Shown here: piece by piece, positions 1 through 12,154 of the stretch
How positions within the stretch are numbered: position 1 is the stretch's first letter
Layout: each line of letters opens with the position of its first letter
Assembly: GCA_905182985.1 (NCBI GenBank)
Contig: CAJJDN010000125.1
Coordinates: forward strand, 213,419-277,418
Reading direction: 5' to 3'
Length of the DNA: 64,000 nucleotides
Source: Paramecium sonneborni
Taxonomy: Eukaryota; Ciliophora; Oligohymenophorea; Peniculida; Parameciidae
Program-made: the position numbers and the translations under genes
Notes under the pieces: generated by a model
What the model was told of the DNA's origin: nothing
Databases searched by the model: none
The model's input: the letters and a program-made list of their open reading frames with translations, nothing else

Positions 1-3000
1 TGAAAAAATTAAACATGAAGCTCATTTAGCTGAAGAATAATAAAAAGCTGCTGAAGATGCTGCTGCAGCTGAAAAAAATAAAAAAGGAGCAAAAAAAGAA
101 GCAAAAAAAACTGATGCTGAAATAGAAGCTGAAAGATTAGCTGAAATTGAAAAAAATAAGTAAATTGAACTTAGAAAATAATAAATTGAAGAAGCTTTAG
201 AATAATAATCTAAAATGAAAGCAAAATTACATTTATAATATTATAAGCGATAATTATCTGATGTACATTTATCTAAAGTAGGACCTTGTGTATTATTAGA
301 ATGTTTATTAGATCAATTATCTGCTGAAGCTGCTTACATTTAAAGTTCTAAAGTACCTCCATGTCTAGAAGATTAAGAAGATGCTGAATAAGTTAATAGA
401 CTTTTGGCTAATTAAAAAAAAGAATCATAACAATAAGAAAGTGCTAAATAATTGATTCTTGATGAATGTGATTATATTTAAGTAAGAGCACATTTTGGAT
501 TATTGCATGATTAATAATCAATTGTTGAAAGAGAACATAAAATCTTTGACAATCTATAATTCCCTGGTATTGATAGATAAGGAATGCCTGAAATTGCAGA
601 AAAGTCAGACAAACTTAGAAAAGCTAATAAAGCTAAGTTGCATCCATTTATTACAGTAGATGTCAGTGAATTTGAAAGAAGATAGTTACTTCTCTCTTTT
701 GAAGAATTACTTAAAGAAAATGAACCTGAATAAGAATGGTTTTTAGGAGATCGTATTTACATGGAAAGACATAATAAAAATACTCTTAGGTAACAGTTTT
801 ATGAAGCATTGTTACATGATCCTTAAGTTGTTTTAAAATATTTACCAGATGATGATGCTCTTATGGTTTGTTGTTATTATAAAAATCCACCTGGAAGAAC
901 ATTAAGAAAGAAATGGTCTGCAGAATGGAGAGTATTACCAAATTTGGAATACTATATATAAGTTAGAAATTTTAATAGTGAATATTTTTATGATATTGAT
1001 TATTAATAGATTGGTTCAATAAGTGAGAGATCGAAAATAATGTATCCGACAGATAATTCGTTAATAATAGCAACGAAATTTACAGTAGGAGAGGTTGAAA
1101 GATTAAGATATAGAGTGATAAAGGAGAATGTAGTTTTTGGTATATAAGGAGGTTTTTATGGTTAATTTAAGGATTTGAGAATGAGTGTATAAGATCAAAT
1201 AATGAATTTGACCTTTAAGAATGGTTTATGTTTAAGATTTACATAGAAGGGAGAAGTAGTTTAGTAATATTTGTATTAAAAAGCCTAAGAATAAAGTTAG
1301 ACATTGTTGAATTTGTATGATAATGCTGAGATAAATCATGAATTAGAAATAAAGCGAATAATAACAGGATAGGGTACAGTGATAGTGTATAAGAAAGATG
1401 GTTCAATAATAGTATTATATGCAAATGGTAATGTATCTATGTACAAAAATGAAATGTGGATAACAACAAATAATAAGGGATACAGGAGATCTTAAAAAGG
1501 AGTTGAAAAGATTCCTTGTGCAACAAAGAATGATCCTGAGAGTGGAGCTAAAGTTTATATAAGAGATGATTAAACATTGATAATAAATTATAAGGATGGA
1601 AGTCAATATACATAACATTATGATGGGACAATAATGTTAATAAAGGGAGATAAAGTAATCGTTGAGCATCCAAATTTTGCAAGTGTTATAGTAACAATAG
1701 ATAAGGTTAAGTAGAGAACAGGAACAATAATAGGGATGGGTAGTGCTTATGCAAATGTAGGCTTTGAGAATATCTTTGAAAGAAGCAATGATGGTAGAGT
1801 GGTTGAAACATATTATTAGGGATGCAAAATTATATCATACATAGAGAAATAAGAATTACCAGAATATAAATAATATAAGACTAATCGAATTCATCTGATG
1901 TATACTTAAGATGGTAGTGTTGCTAAAGTTGTAGATGATGGTGAAATAGTTATTGTAACAGCAGAAGAGAGAGTTAGATTAAATAATAAAGGAGAGAAAA
2001 AACAATTAGGACAAGATATTGACTATTGGTTATAATTGTTTTCTGTTTCTGATGAAAGAAAAGCAGGAGTCTATACTATTGATTTAGCTAGAAAGTGTAT
2101 TTTCACAAAAGATGAAGAATCTAATTATTTTTAAATTGATGAAGATGGAAATGTGACATCTAAGATTTCTGTCTCTTTAAATTAAGAACCATCAACTCCT
2201 GATTAAATTCCAGATGGATTATTTGTAGATGAAGAAAATAAAGTACTTCCACCACCTAAATCATGGGTTCCTCCAAGATTATTTTTAGTTAAAAATGATA
2301 ATACAGGAATTGAATTATTTAATCACACCCAATTATAAGATTATTTTAGACTTAAATCAGAAAATCCATTCTCTACTAAATTAATTGATGAATTACCAAA
2401 TAATGTTAAATCTATCTCATTCATTACTGAATTAAAAAATCAATCCAAAAAATTTATAGAAGTCAAAATACCATAAACTTTAGATATTGTACCTAAAACT
2501 GTTCAAAAAACAACTATAATTCCTCATAAGGTCTTTACTTATCGAAATTTATTAGAATACTTGCCATTTGATAAAGATCAAAGAACTATTCATGAATAAT
2601 CCTTATAAAAGTATGAGGTCTGGTAAAAGGCAATGTAGAAAGCATAAAATGAATTTGGTGTAATATAAAAATCGGAAGATGAAAGAGATGCTGAATTTAT
2701 TATTTAAATGAAAATATTAGAAAGTAGAAGAACTGATTATTCATATGAATCATATGATCAAGCAAAAAGCAAAATAACTTTAGCTGACGTGGTTTCCAAT
2801 ACAACAGAACATCTAGAATAAACTCTTGTGAAAACAGCAAAAGTATAATAAGTTGTTTAAACTGCCTTTGTGGATTTACAAAGAAAAGTGTAAACTATTT
2901 AAGTTCAAAAATCTATTAAACATTTTTCTGAAGCTAAAGGATTTGTTTAAAATTACTTTGACACTAAAGAAGGACATGAATATTTAAAAAATGCTCCTGA

Positions 3001-5398
3001 AGATCCTCCAATAAAGAAACCAAGAGAAAGGATTGTTTAATCAACAGAAGAAGTGTAGAATTGTTAGAATTAATAAGAAGTATAATAAACAGTAGTTGAT
3101 GGTCTTATACCTTTAGAATAACCATAATTGCCTTCTCCATAATATAATAATACTAATAATCTTACGAAAGTTATTATAAAACCTTCAGTATTCACATAAG
3201 CTGAGATTGATGATGAAGTCAAATAAAGAAAATTACTTGATGATTCTATCAGATATAGATAAGTAAAAAAGAAAGATTTTGATGTTTATGGAAAGGAAAG
3301 AAAAGATTCTAAATTAGTTCCTTGTCTTCTAAAAACAAATCCAAAATCAGAGTTGAACTAGAAGTATATTCTTACAGATGCTTCAACTGATAATAGAATA
3401 AAAATTAGTTCTATGGCTACAAGAGTTTATTAATAAGCTGCTCCAATAAGTTAATTAAGAAATGAAGGAATGCATTAAACAATTATCAGAACATTAGATA
3501 AAAAAAATAATATAGATGATCTTATAGATAAAAAGAATTTAATGGTGACTAGTGATATAAATGATAGATTAAAAAAGGATTTATTAATTTATCCTATTAG
3601 TATTAATTTTGGTGAACTTAAACAAGGAGGTTCTTATGAATTCAAGATATCTGTAAAAAATGAAGATATAATGGCTTAACGTATAGTTCTTAAATAACCT
3701 TTGAATAACANNNNNNNNNNNNNNNNNNNNNNNNNNNNNNNNNNNNNNNNNNNNNNNNNNNNNNNNNNNNNNNNNNNNNNNNNNNNNNNNNNNNNNNNNN
3801 NNNNNNNNNNNNNNNNNNNNNNNNNNNNNNNNNNNNNNNNNNNNNNNNNNNNNNNNNNNNNNNNNNNNNNNNNNNNNNNNNNNNNNNNNNNNNNNNNNNN
3901 NNNNNNNNNNNNNNNNNNNNNNNNNNNNNNNNNNNNNNNNNNNNNNNNNNNNNNNNNNNNNNNNNNNNNNNNNNNNNNNNNNNNNNNNNNNNNNNNNNNN
4001 NNNNNNNNNNNNNNNNNNNNNNNNNNNNNNNNNNNNNNNNNNNNNNNNNNNNNNNNNNNNNNNNNNNNNNNNNNNNNNNNNNNNNNNNNNNNNNNNNNNN
4101 NNNNNNNNNNNNNNNNNNNNNNNNNNNNNNNNNNNNNNNNNNNNNNNNNNNNNNNNNNNNNNNNNNNNNNNNNNNNNNNNNNNNNNNNNNNNNNNNNNNN
4201 NNNNNNNNNNNNNNNNNNNNNNNNNNNNNNNNNNNNNNNNNNNNNNNNNNNNNNNNNNNNNNNNNNNNNNNNNNNNNNNNNNNNNNNNNNNNNNNNNNNN
4301 NNNNNNNNNNNNNNNNNNNNNNNNNNNNNNNNNNNNNNNNNNNNNNNNNNNNNNTACCTTTAGAATAACCATAATTGCCTTCTCCATAATATAATAATAC
4401 TAATAATCTTACGAAAGTTATTATAAAACCTTCAGTATTCACATAAGCTGAGATTGATGATGAAGTCAAATAAAGAAAATTACTTGATGATTCTATCAGA
4501 TATAGATAAGTAAAAAAGAAAGATTTTGATGTTTATGGAAAGGAAAGAAAAGATTCTAAATTAGTTCCTTGTCTTCTAAAAACAAATCCAAAATCAGAGT
4601 TGAACTAGAAGTATATTCTTACAGATGCTTCAACTGATAATAGAATAAAAATTAGTTCTATGGCTACAAGAGTTTATTAATAAGCTGCTCCAATAAGTTA
4701 ATTAAGAAATGAAGGAATGCATTAAACAATTATCAGAACATTAGATAAAAAAAATAATATAGATGATCTTATAGATAAAAAGAATTTAATGGTGACTAGT
4801 GATATAAATGATAGATTAAAAAAGGATTTATTAATTTATCCTATTAGTATTAATTTTGGTGAACTTAAACAAGGAGGTTCTTATGAATTCAAGATATCTG
4901 TAAAAAATGAAGATATAATGGCTTAACGTATAGTTCTTAAATAACCTTTGAATAACAATATCAAAGTTCTTATGAAATAGATGGGTTCAGTATTATCTAT
5001 TTATTTATGTAGATCTCTCTTGGTTTAATCAGAGAAGTATTCGTACATTTTCATGCAGAAAGAATTGGTAAGTTTTCTGATGAACTTTAAATCATGTCTA
5101 AACATTCTATTTATACCATTCCTATCCTTGCTAATGTACTTGAGTAGAATGTTTTTGATAAACTCAATTCTGAATAGATCAAATTAACTAATAAACCACT
5201 CTTAAACAGACATGTTAAAGATTTGAAAGATGTATTTAATTTAATCTTATTATTTTTAAGAAATCTAAACAATAAGACATTATTGGAGATAGTTAGGATT
5301 CTGATCTCTTACCTAAAATTAATTATGATAAGAATATTAAAATTGACCCCTTTTAAAATTAAAAGAAAGATGAATAATCATATGAAGAAGAAAATTGA
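1..5398 (+). CDS. SPAG17: SPAG17/PF6-like central-pair protein, 3' part
   Basis: The frame is open from base 1 and the 5' end lies outside the window. SPAG17/PF6 is a large scaffold of the C1a projection of the ciliary central apparatus. Visible in order: a charged E/K/A coiled coil (bases 1-240), a region rich in short beta units around DGT/DGS motifs (about 1150-1950), a PPRLFLV segment near 2270 that recalls SPAG17, then Q/E-rich sequence. The end looks like an ASH/MSP-type beta domain (REVFVHFHAERIGKF near 5030). Introns at 4990-5012 (23 nt) and 5232-5260 (29 nt) restore the frame to the TGA at 5396-5398. An N gap with duplicated flanks interrupts the gene, so the true coding sequence is probably shorter than drawn. 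Family assignment rests on pattern recognition; another large central-pair scaffold is the main alternative. Confidence 0.65.
3108..3710 (+). repeat. 603-bp direct repeat, copy 1 (gap flank)
   Basis: Identical as read to 4355-4957, offset 1247 bases, and it ends exactly where the N run begins. Both copies lie inside the SPAG17-like gene. This looks like two overlapping contig ends that were scaffolded rather than merged, not a biological duplication. Confidence 0.9.
3711..4354. other. assembly gap, 644 N
   Basis: A run of 644 N. The same 603 bases occur on both sides, so the gap probably represents no missing sequence: joining the copies would leave one uninterrupted reading frame across this part of the gene. 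Confidence 0.95.
4355..4957 (+). repeat. 603-bp direct repeat, copy 2 (gap flank)
   Basis: Second copy of 3108-3710, starting at the first base after the N run and continuing into unique sequence at 4958. Confidence 0.9.
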
Positions 5399-5466
5399 TT
5401 ATCACCAATTTATAATATATATTAGTAAATTTATAAAATATTTCTATAATAGTTATTTTAATTAAA

Positions 5467-6579
5467 TCATATTTTTATTTTCTTAATGTTTTTTCTTAGT
5501 ATTTTTTACATTGATTTAGCTTTCTCTAAAAAGTTCTTTACTCTTTCATCTTCCTTAAATTTATTTGAACGTTTTAGATTTTCAGCAAAATTTACTGAAT
5601 CTATTTTAACATTATCCTTTACACATTAACATGTTTTTGCCTCCAAAAGTAAAGGTAACCAATTCAAAGTAGCTAAATTTACTGCTTCAGCTATATTAAA
5701 TCCACAATTAAATCCTTAATGATATGCTCCAGCAAAGATAAACATAAATTCACCTTAATGATGAGCCATTTTAGAAATTCTTATTTCAGGTATTTTTTCT
5801 TTAAGTAAATAAGGATTTATAACTGTTGTTTTATGTCTTAAATATTCAGAACATTTATTAAAATGATCTCCATAAATCTATTTAGCATATTTTTCAATAA
5901 GATGACTATCAGCTTCAGGTATTGAATACCAAAACCTAATTATTATAATAATAAAATTATACTTGTCTTTTCCAACATGTAAATAATTTACACTACAAAG
6001 ATCTAAATCTTCTTTGTGCCAAGCAAAGAATGTTTTCCATGAACCTACATATATATATGGTTCATTGACTCCTGGAATACGGTTCTTAAGTCCAAAATTC
6101 AATAAACTAGTAATTTGGTTAAGGTTCCATGAATTATCAACATCCATAAGACTAAGTTTAATATCAGCTCCATAAAGAGGAGGACTAAAAGCTAAACTTT
6201 TCCAGTAAAGCTTCTCAAGTTAATCTGAATTTAGTCTTTCATGTTGTTTATCTATTTCTGTTTGTTTAGCTTTATAATCTTTCAAGGGCATTGACTTTTT
6301 TAAAATATGTAAACACTCATAGTTTCCACCCTTACCATAAACGTTTTATTCTATAGGACCTTAAATAATCAAATTATCAAGAGATTTATTGTAATCTTGC
6401 TATCTAATTCGGAAGTTCTTTGGGGGAATGATCTTTGAATTAATTTAAATTATATAATTTACTTTCACCATCCCATAATTGCTCGAATATTATTTATCTA
6501 TTTTCTCTATGTAATGATAGAAGTTTTCAAACTCTTAGGGTGTTGGCCGTAAGACAGGGCACTCCTCAATGGTTGTCAT
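5467..6579 (-). CDS. JmjN/JmjC histone demethylase (KDM4-like)
   Basis: 361 residues with one 27-nt intron (5936-5962). Family function: Fe(II)/2-oxoglutarate-dependent removal of methyl groups from histone lysines in the nucleus. The N-terminus is a JmjN domain (CPVLRPTPQEFENFYHYI, residues 7-24). The JmjC domain carries the HxE iron ligands in FAWHKEDLD and the distal histidine in GAYHQGF, with the conserved GVNEPYIYVGSWKT stretch before them. The part after the intron (FWYSIPEADSHL, GEFMFIFAGAYHQGFNCGFN) follows KDM4 proteins closely. It lacks PHD and Tudor domains, so it is a catalytic core only, like short fungal members. The ATG at 6577-6579 directly precedes the JmjN domain. Which lysine it acts on cannot be told from sequence. 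Confidence 0.93.
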
Positions 6580-6818
6580 CTTTTTAAATAATACTTAAAA
6601 ATCTTGGAATCAAACAAGCCTTTGAGTACCCCGGTGTAAAAATATATATGTATATTTAAAAAGAAAAGGAAAGTTAGAAACCTTAAAAAGACAATACAAG
6701 AAATTGTGATTCCAAGTTTAGCAGCATATTTGTCTTTTTTGTACAACTTTGTTACCTGCAATTAATTGTCATTGCATCTGCTTCCCCTACAACACTTTAA
6801 TTAATTCATATATTAGAA

Positions 6819-7523
6819 TCATTTTTCCGTATCTTCTATAATGTATTCCAAACCTTTTTAAGCTTCTTTTCTTTGATGAGCAAGAGTACTTTCAATCTCA
6901 TTACCAGTATTAATTTAGAAATACGAAACCACCTACTAAATCAAATCACTTAAATGAGAAAATCTAACAAAATTAGCCGTACTTGTTTCTGCCATTTACT
7001 TAAATTATTTCAACTTTTACTTGTTATTAATGCATAATTATATTCATTATCATTAAATTTTGTGTTGCTGCATCTTAAATTAGACTTTACAAACTTTATT
7101 ATGTTTATCTAATCTATTCAATTTATGTGTTGATGTCTTCCTAATCAGGAATTTATTCCACTATTTGTATCTCATTTCTTCTCTTTATTTAATTTAAAAA
7201 TTATCCTAATTAAATAACAATCCCTACTTCCCATCTCTTCTAAAATATTTATGTTTAAATTCTAACACACCATTATTGTGTCTTTTCTTAAATCCATACA
7301 TATTTAATTATCTATCCTAATATATCATAATATACCTCAAAAAACTAGGCAAATTCTTATGTCCAAAATATTCTGGAAGCAAGTATTATTATAATCTCTC
7401 TTAATCTACTATTACTACAATTCGTCCACTCTCATCAAATCTTAATATTTCTTATTCTTAATTCCCTTATACTATTGTATAAAGCTTAGTCAAAAATATA
7501 GGTATTGAATGTCCATTCTCCAT
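6819..7523 (-). CDS. HSF: heat-shock factor-type transcription factor (frame problem inside)
   Basis: HSFs bind heat-shock elements as trimers. From the ATG at 7521-7523 the winged-helix domain begins (IPIFLTKLYTIV). A 24-nt intron (7312-7335) splits the recognition helix, giving SFLRQLNMYGFKK. The wing ends with EFKHKYFRRDGKQ. A heptad region typical of the HSF trimerisation zone follows (DINTQIEQIRQTQQSLQSL) in another frame, and a 22-nt intron (6999-7020) leads to the TGA at 6819-6821. A length change of 2 mod 3 is needed between wing and heptads. A 29-nt GT...AG segment (7240-7268) would give it (209 residues) but would remove EFKHKYF; the alternative is a small deletion making this a pseudogene. 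Family is sure, integrity is not. Confidence 0.75.
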
Positions 7524-8664
7524 TTATTATTATCAATAATACATCATTATTCTAATTGCAAAATAAAAACACCAGAAAATTTATTTTATTCCAAAACCTA
7601 ACAAAATTTTAAAAGTCAAGACTTTGTACTTCTGTAGGTCTCTATTCTAATATCTAATATTCAATAATATTCATATTTTTCAATATATAATACAATTTTT
7701 ATAGAGAAATAGAAAGATATTTTACTTGGTTAAATCTAATTCTATTCTTTATCACAAAGATCAAATCAAATTTCAATATATGTTAATAAATTATGTTATT
7801 ATTCTCAAAATATACACTTGTCTTATATATTATATCTACAAAAACAAATTAGAGCAAATATTAACAAAAATAAAGAAATCAATATATTTCATGGATCTAT
7901 ATCTAAAATATAAATAAAAATAAAATATTATACATTTACAAATGATAACCAAAAACTAAAATTATACAGTTTTATCATTATTTTTATTACAAAAAAATCT
8001 TTAAAAATTGCTATTAATCCTTATGAAACTTTAAACAAGGATTTATGAAGCTTATAAGTTTATCAAACAAAAACTCATCAATAATATGATCATGTTTGCA
8101 CTACATTTATTCTGATTTTTAATAAGTATAAATGGAAATTACTTTTTTCTCATGAATTAAATCAAACAATCAACTTTATCTTATTTTGAAAAAGAGACTA
8201 AAACTTTTATCAAATTTTTATTTTATTTGATCTAAGGAATAAAAACAAGGATATTTATTTTTTGATAATAAAGAATATTTAGAAGATACTTCTTAATCTT
8301 CTGTAAATTTTGCATAAGCAAACTAAAATTAAAATTTCTAGAAAATCAACAATAACTTATTTATTTATAGATTGATTTCAAATAAAAAAACAAAGTGTTT
8401 AGATTTTGTATGAAATTTTGCTTGATTTTAATTTACGTATAATTCCATATTCTTTTATTTTTTGTATTTAGGTTGAGTAATGGATTTGTATGTAGCACAC
8501 TTAACTCAAGAATTCTAAAAGCTATTTTAATTAACTAGTAATTTCTCCTGAATCATAAGTTTTAAGAGATTTAGAATTTTTAAATGTTATTACCAATCAT
8601 AATATTAATATTGAGTTGATCTTAAGAAATTAAGTTATTATTATTTTTATTCTAAATCTAATTA
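7524..8664. other. gene-free or decayed stretch
   Basis: No convincing gene. The plus strand has stretches open in the ciliate code (7726 to about 8096, and about 8266-8410), but no family is recognisable and TGA stops break them. Around 8005-8075 two plus-strand frames together faintly recall a DnaJ domain start (NPYETLNK, then IYEAYKFIKQK), without an HPD motif. It may be a decayed gene or chance. Confidence 0.4.
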
Positions 8665-9024
8665 ATGGTTTAAAATGATTCTGAAGCTACAAAGTAATCC
8701 TGTGAATTACAGACAGGATCCAAGAAAATCAGCAGATTACAAGGTCACTGGAATTAAATAGAACACAATACTTATCTGAATTTTTTATTAGAAAATGCTA
8801 ACCACACAAAAGGCTAAAGATTGTTCAAGAGAATGAGTTAAGTTGTTGGCACTCGAACACCAAGTTAATGCAGGTAAGAACCTATAAATATAAGATCGCA
8901 TCACTAAAAATTTAATCCATAAAAGACAAAATCTTCCACTTTAGATACAAGTTTTTGGAGATCCAAACAATATGCCAGAAGTTATTTCGCTTAACATAGA
9001 TAATCTGATCAAGATAGTAATTGA
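8665..9024 (+). CDS. small Myb-like (SHAQKYF-class) protein
   Basis: 112 residues. A single Myb/SANT-like repeat, GHWNQIEHNTYLNFLL followed by MSQVVGTRTPSQCRSHHQK, matches the SHAQKYF class of DNA-binding Myb proteins with SHHQKF in place of SHAQKY. The 21-nt intron (8850-8870, approximate by a base) lies in the QCR/SHHQK codon, the same place as in the second Myb gene at 22269. After the domain there is only a short basic Ser/Gln-rich tail, so it is shorter than its relative. TGA at 9022-9024. Role inferred: DNA-binding regulator. Confidence 0.75.
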
Positions 9025-9138
9025 TTTATCTTTTGTATATTATACTCAAATGCTAGATAATTATATAAAGATAGTATCATTACGAAATTTAAAATCTATA
9101 TTTATATAACATATAAAATTCAAATTCAAGTTTCTATA

Positions 9139-9915
9139 TCATAAAACTGTCTTTCTTTATTATGGTTCTTCTAATGTATTCAAACTAAGTTCTTTTATAG
9201 AAATTCCACTTTTATTTATATAAACTTCCTTATATTTATTGCCACTTAAACTTACTTTCCTTTTCATTATGTGTTTATCACTTTATATTTCTACTGCAAA
9301 TTTCTCTTTTTCTTATTCATTGTAATTCGATTCTATTACTTTCATTTCCTATTATAAATTCTTTTATAATTTCTCTTTCAAATCTTAATACTTCTAACAA
9401 TTATGCCTAATAATATAATTAAATTATAATTTAATTTACTTAAGCAGCTTCATCATTTCATCATTGTATATTATTTATTTAGTCTCATATTCTAATTCCA
9501 ACTATTCTTTTACTTCTTATCTTTATATTCCAAATTCCTAAATTAATTCAATATAAATTTATGTTTGGCTGTATAATTTTCTATTATATTTATATCGATT
9601 TTCAATAACATAATTTATTTACGGAATTTAAGGTTTCCTAGGTTTTATAATTTATTTTTCAATCTTTTTTGAGTATTTCAACATTCGATTTAATTTTTTA
9701 AATTCATTTAATTACTCTAAATATTTCACTTCAAAATTTTCAAATAATTCTTGATAATGTCTCTGCTTATCCTAAGTTAGTTATTCCCATTTAGTTTATA
9801 ATAAAGAACCAACCATATTAATGCCAACTCCATTTTACATCAGAATTTAAGCCTATTCTTTATAAAAAATTTAGTAAGCAGAAATAAATTATCTTTAAGG
9901 CAACTAATTAACCAT
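9139..9915 (-). CDS. HMG-box protein
   Basis: 258 residues, no intron. The N-terminus is one HMG box: LPQRQFISAYQIFYKEQ, then GINMVGSLLQTKWEQL, then KQRHYQELFENFEVKY, giving the three helices and the conserved W and Y positions. HMG boxes bend DNA in chromatin. The rest is a charged, glutamine-rich helical region (about residues 70-215) with a possible divergent second box after KPRKPQIPQINYVIEN, then a Ser/Lys tail. It ends at the TGA read at 9139-9141. It is convergent with the Myb gene upstream on the plus strand, only about 115 bases apart. Confidence 0.8.
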
Positions 9916-10534
9916 TTGCACTTCAAATTTTTTTTATTGACTTTTTTACGATTCTTTTTATGTAGAATATAAAGTATTTTTTAATAATTTTTTTACTCAA
10001 ATATTTTTGAAGAAGAAGAGTGTTCTTTGTAAATTATATTCTATAAATTGATCTAAAAATTAATAGATTTCACATAATTATTCAATGAAAAAAATTATTA
10101 TATCTTTATAATAAACATTAAATATTTATTTAATAATGAAAATATTCCCATAGAAAGATAAGGAAATTCATTTATTGAATATTAAATATATTTTATAAAT
10201 ACTTTTTAAAACTTCATATTAAATATCTAAACTTAAAAGAATCTATGATTGCTATATAATTCAAATAATAACATTATTAGATAAAGAATTAATACAAGAA
10301 GCTATATTCAATAATTGATAGTTGAATTGATAAAGGTTTATAATAGTAATTTTAATAATTGTGGTATAAAAATAGGATTAATCATAAAAAATAGTAATAA
10401 AAAATAAATGTAAGATAATCATGTAAGTTTAATTGAATAGAGATGAACTATTATAGAGGTAGGTATCACAAATATTATTTTTTATTTTTGAGAAAATTTT
10501 TTTTATATTAAAATACTTTTTGTAAGAGATTAAG
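9916..10534. other. intergenic AT-rich region between divergent genes
   Basis: About 620 bases between the starts of the HMG-box gene (minus) and the RasGEF-like gene (plus). It should hold both promoters. No conserved element or reading frame was recognised. Confidence 0.5.
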
Positions 10535-12072
10535 ATGCGAAAAGAGCCTCTGAAATTATTATTAGAGGATAATGATCTCGAGATTATAAAAGCAAAAACA
10601 TTTGATTCACATTCTCAACGTAATGCAACTAGCTTTTATTCAAATATATCAGATGAACATGAATAATTTAGTGATGGAAAACGATATTAATGTGATTCAT
10701 CTTATTCATCAAGTAGTCTTCATAGTTCTAGAACTCTTGCAGATGAAACATTATTACAAAACTATTAAAAACGTTTAGGTAATAAATAATTACATTACAA
10801 GATCCTGAAATCTTATCAGAGCAAGCAAAATTTGTTTTTTTGATTGGAAATTAATCTTCAGAAGAATGGATTGTAAATTTCAATGAAAAATGTTTAAAAG
10901 TTAATTAATTTTTCAAAGAATCTCTTTTCAATTCATTATTACTTACTGCATTTAATGATGATGATTGTAAATTAAAAAGAAAACTAGTACTCACTTTAGA
11001 TTATTTTACAAATCTTATCACATTTACTTTCTTTCTAATTTGGAAATGGATTTAAAATGAAAACTAATAAGACATGTCATAATTTGTTTCAAATTGCAAT
11101 TCGATTACTGAATTCATAGTATTAATGATAACATTAAGAATTAATGAATTTAGAGTGGAATGGCAATTAATTACAATAATAGAGTAGATAATATAACCAT
11201 TTCATGAAAAGTAAATTTTAAAGGAATGTTCAGAAACTTTTAGATCTTATTTATCAGTAGGACTCTTTCAATCTAAAATTGTTACTCAACGTGTTAAAAG
11301 AACTTCAGTATTACCTTGGACAACTGATGAAGTAGCTTTTGTATTGAGTTTTATGAGTTAATCGTTTTATGCAGGATTATAATTAAAAAATGTTATTGTT
11401 AAAGGGGGATTAAATAACGTATAAATTTAATTTATAAATATAGTATTTTAGAAGAATCAATACAATATCTTAATTTATTATATATTCAGTAGTAAGAAGT
11501 CCAAATAAACATGATCGTTAAGATGCATTAGGATATTGGATAGAATTAGCAGAAAAACTTTAAAGCAATTATGATTTAGAAGGACTGTTTATAGTATATA
11601 AATATGGAATCTAATTATTATTAAAAGATTATATAGGAACAATGCCAATATTATTTAGAGATTAAAATAGAATACCTCGCATTAATACATTTTATGAAGA
11701 ACATATAAAATCTAATTTTAATGAGATTTTAAAAAATGAACATTAATTTTACATACCCTCGTTTCATAAAATTATTACTCAAATTAAGCGTTTAGAATAA
11801 CAAGTTAAAATGAATAAAACATTTTTTGATTAAATATCTGATATCTTATTTTAATTAGTTTAGATTTCAAAAAGACAATATAAACTACATTAATAAATGA
11901 GTGCAAAAGTACTTAATATGTATTTTCTTAGATTTCTGATAATGAGGAATAAATAATTCATTATTTTATTAAAGGAATAGAAAAAGAATTGGAAGTCAAT
12001 CTGTAAATACCTCTAGATAAAGAAACATTAGTGTACATAGAATTGATTAAATTGGCTAAAAATACTAATTGA
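10535..12072 (+). CDS. RasGEF (CDC25)-like protein
   Basis: 488 residues after removal of introns 10779-10801 (23 nt), 11419-11443 (25 nt) and 11909-11931 (23 nt). The N-terminal 80 residues are Ser-rich and probably disordered. From DPEILSEQAKFVFLIG onward the pattern recalls a RasGEF N region plus CDC25 catalytic domain. The best segment is around residues 280-360 (INTISQFIIYSVVRSP, then DALGYWIELAEKLQSNYDL, then EGLFIVYKYGIQ), which fits the RasGEF helices that open the nucleotide site of Ras-like GTPases. Similarity is distant and rests on pattern only, so RasGEF is a working label. A degenerate inverted copy of its 5' part lies just downstream at 13684-13872. Confidence 0.55.
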
Positions 12073-12154
12073 TATTGAAATGATTATAAAAATGATAAAA
12101 AATTGTGAACTTGTTTTCATTTATATTTTTATCATATTATACCATTTATAAATA

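Noticed and set aside
3711..4354. Three long X-containing frames across the N run
   Set aside because: They are made of unknown bases and carry no coding evidence.
5223..5465. Frame 5223-5465 plus strand as a separate small gene
   Set aside because: It is the unspliced reading of the SPAG17-like 3' end; removing the 29-nt intron 5232-5260 gives the real C-terminus and TGA at 5396.
6576..6761. 61-codon minus-strand frame with a hydrophobic stretch (KYAAKLGITISCIVF)
   Set aside because: It lies between the HSF stop and the JmjC start, no upstream exon fits, and no family is seen. Treated as intergenic.
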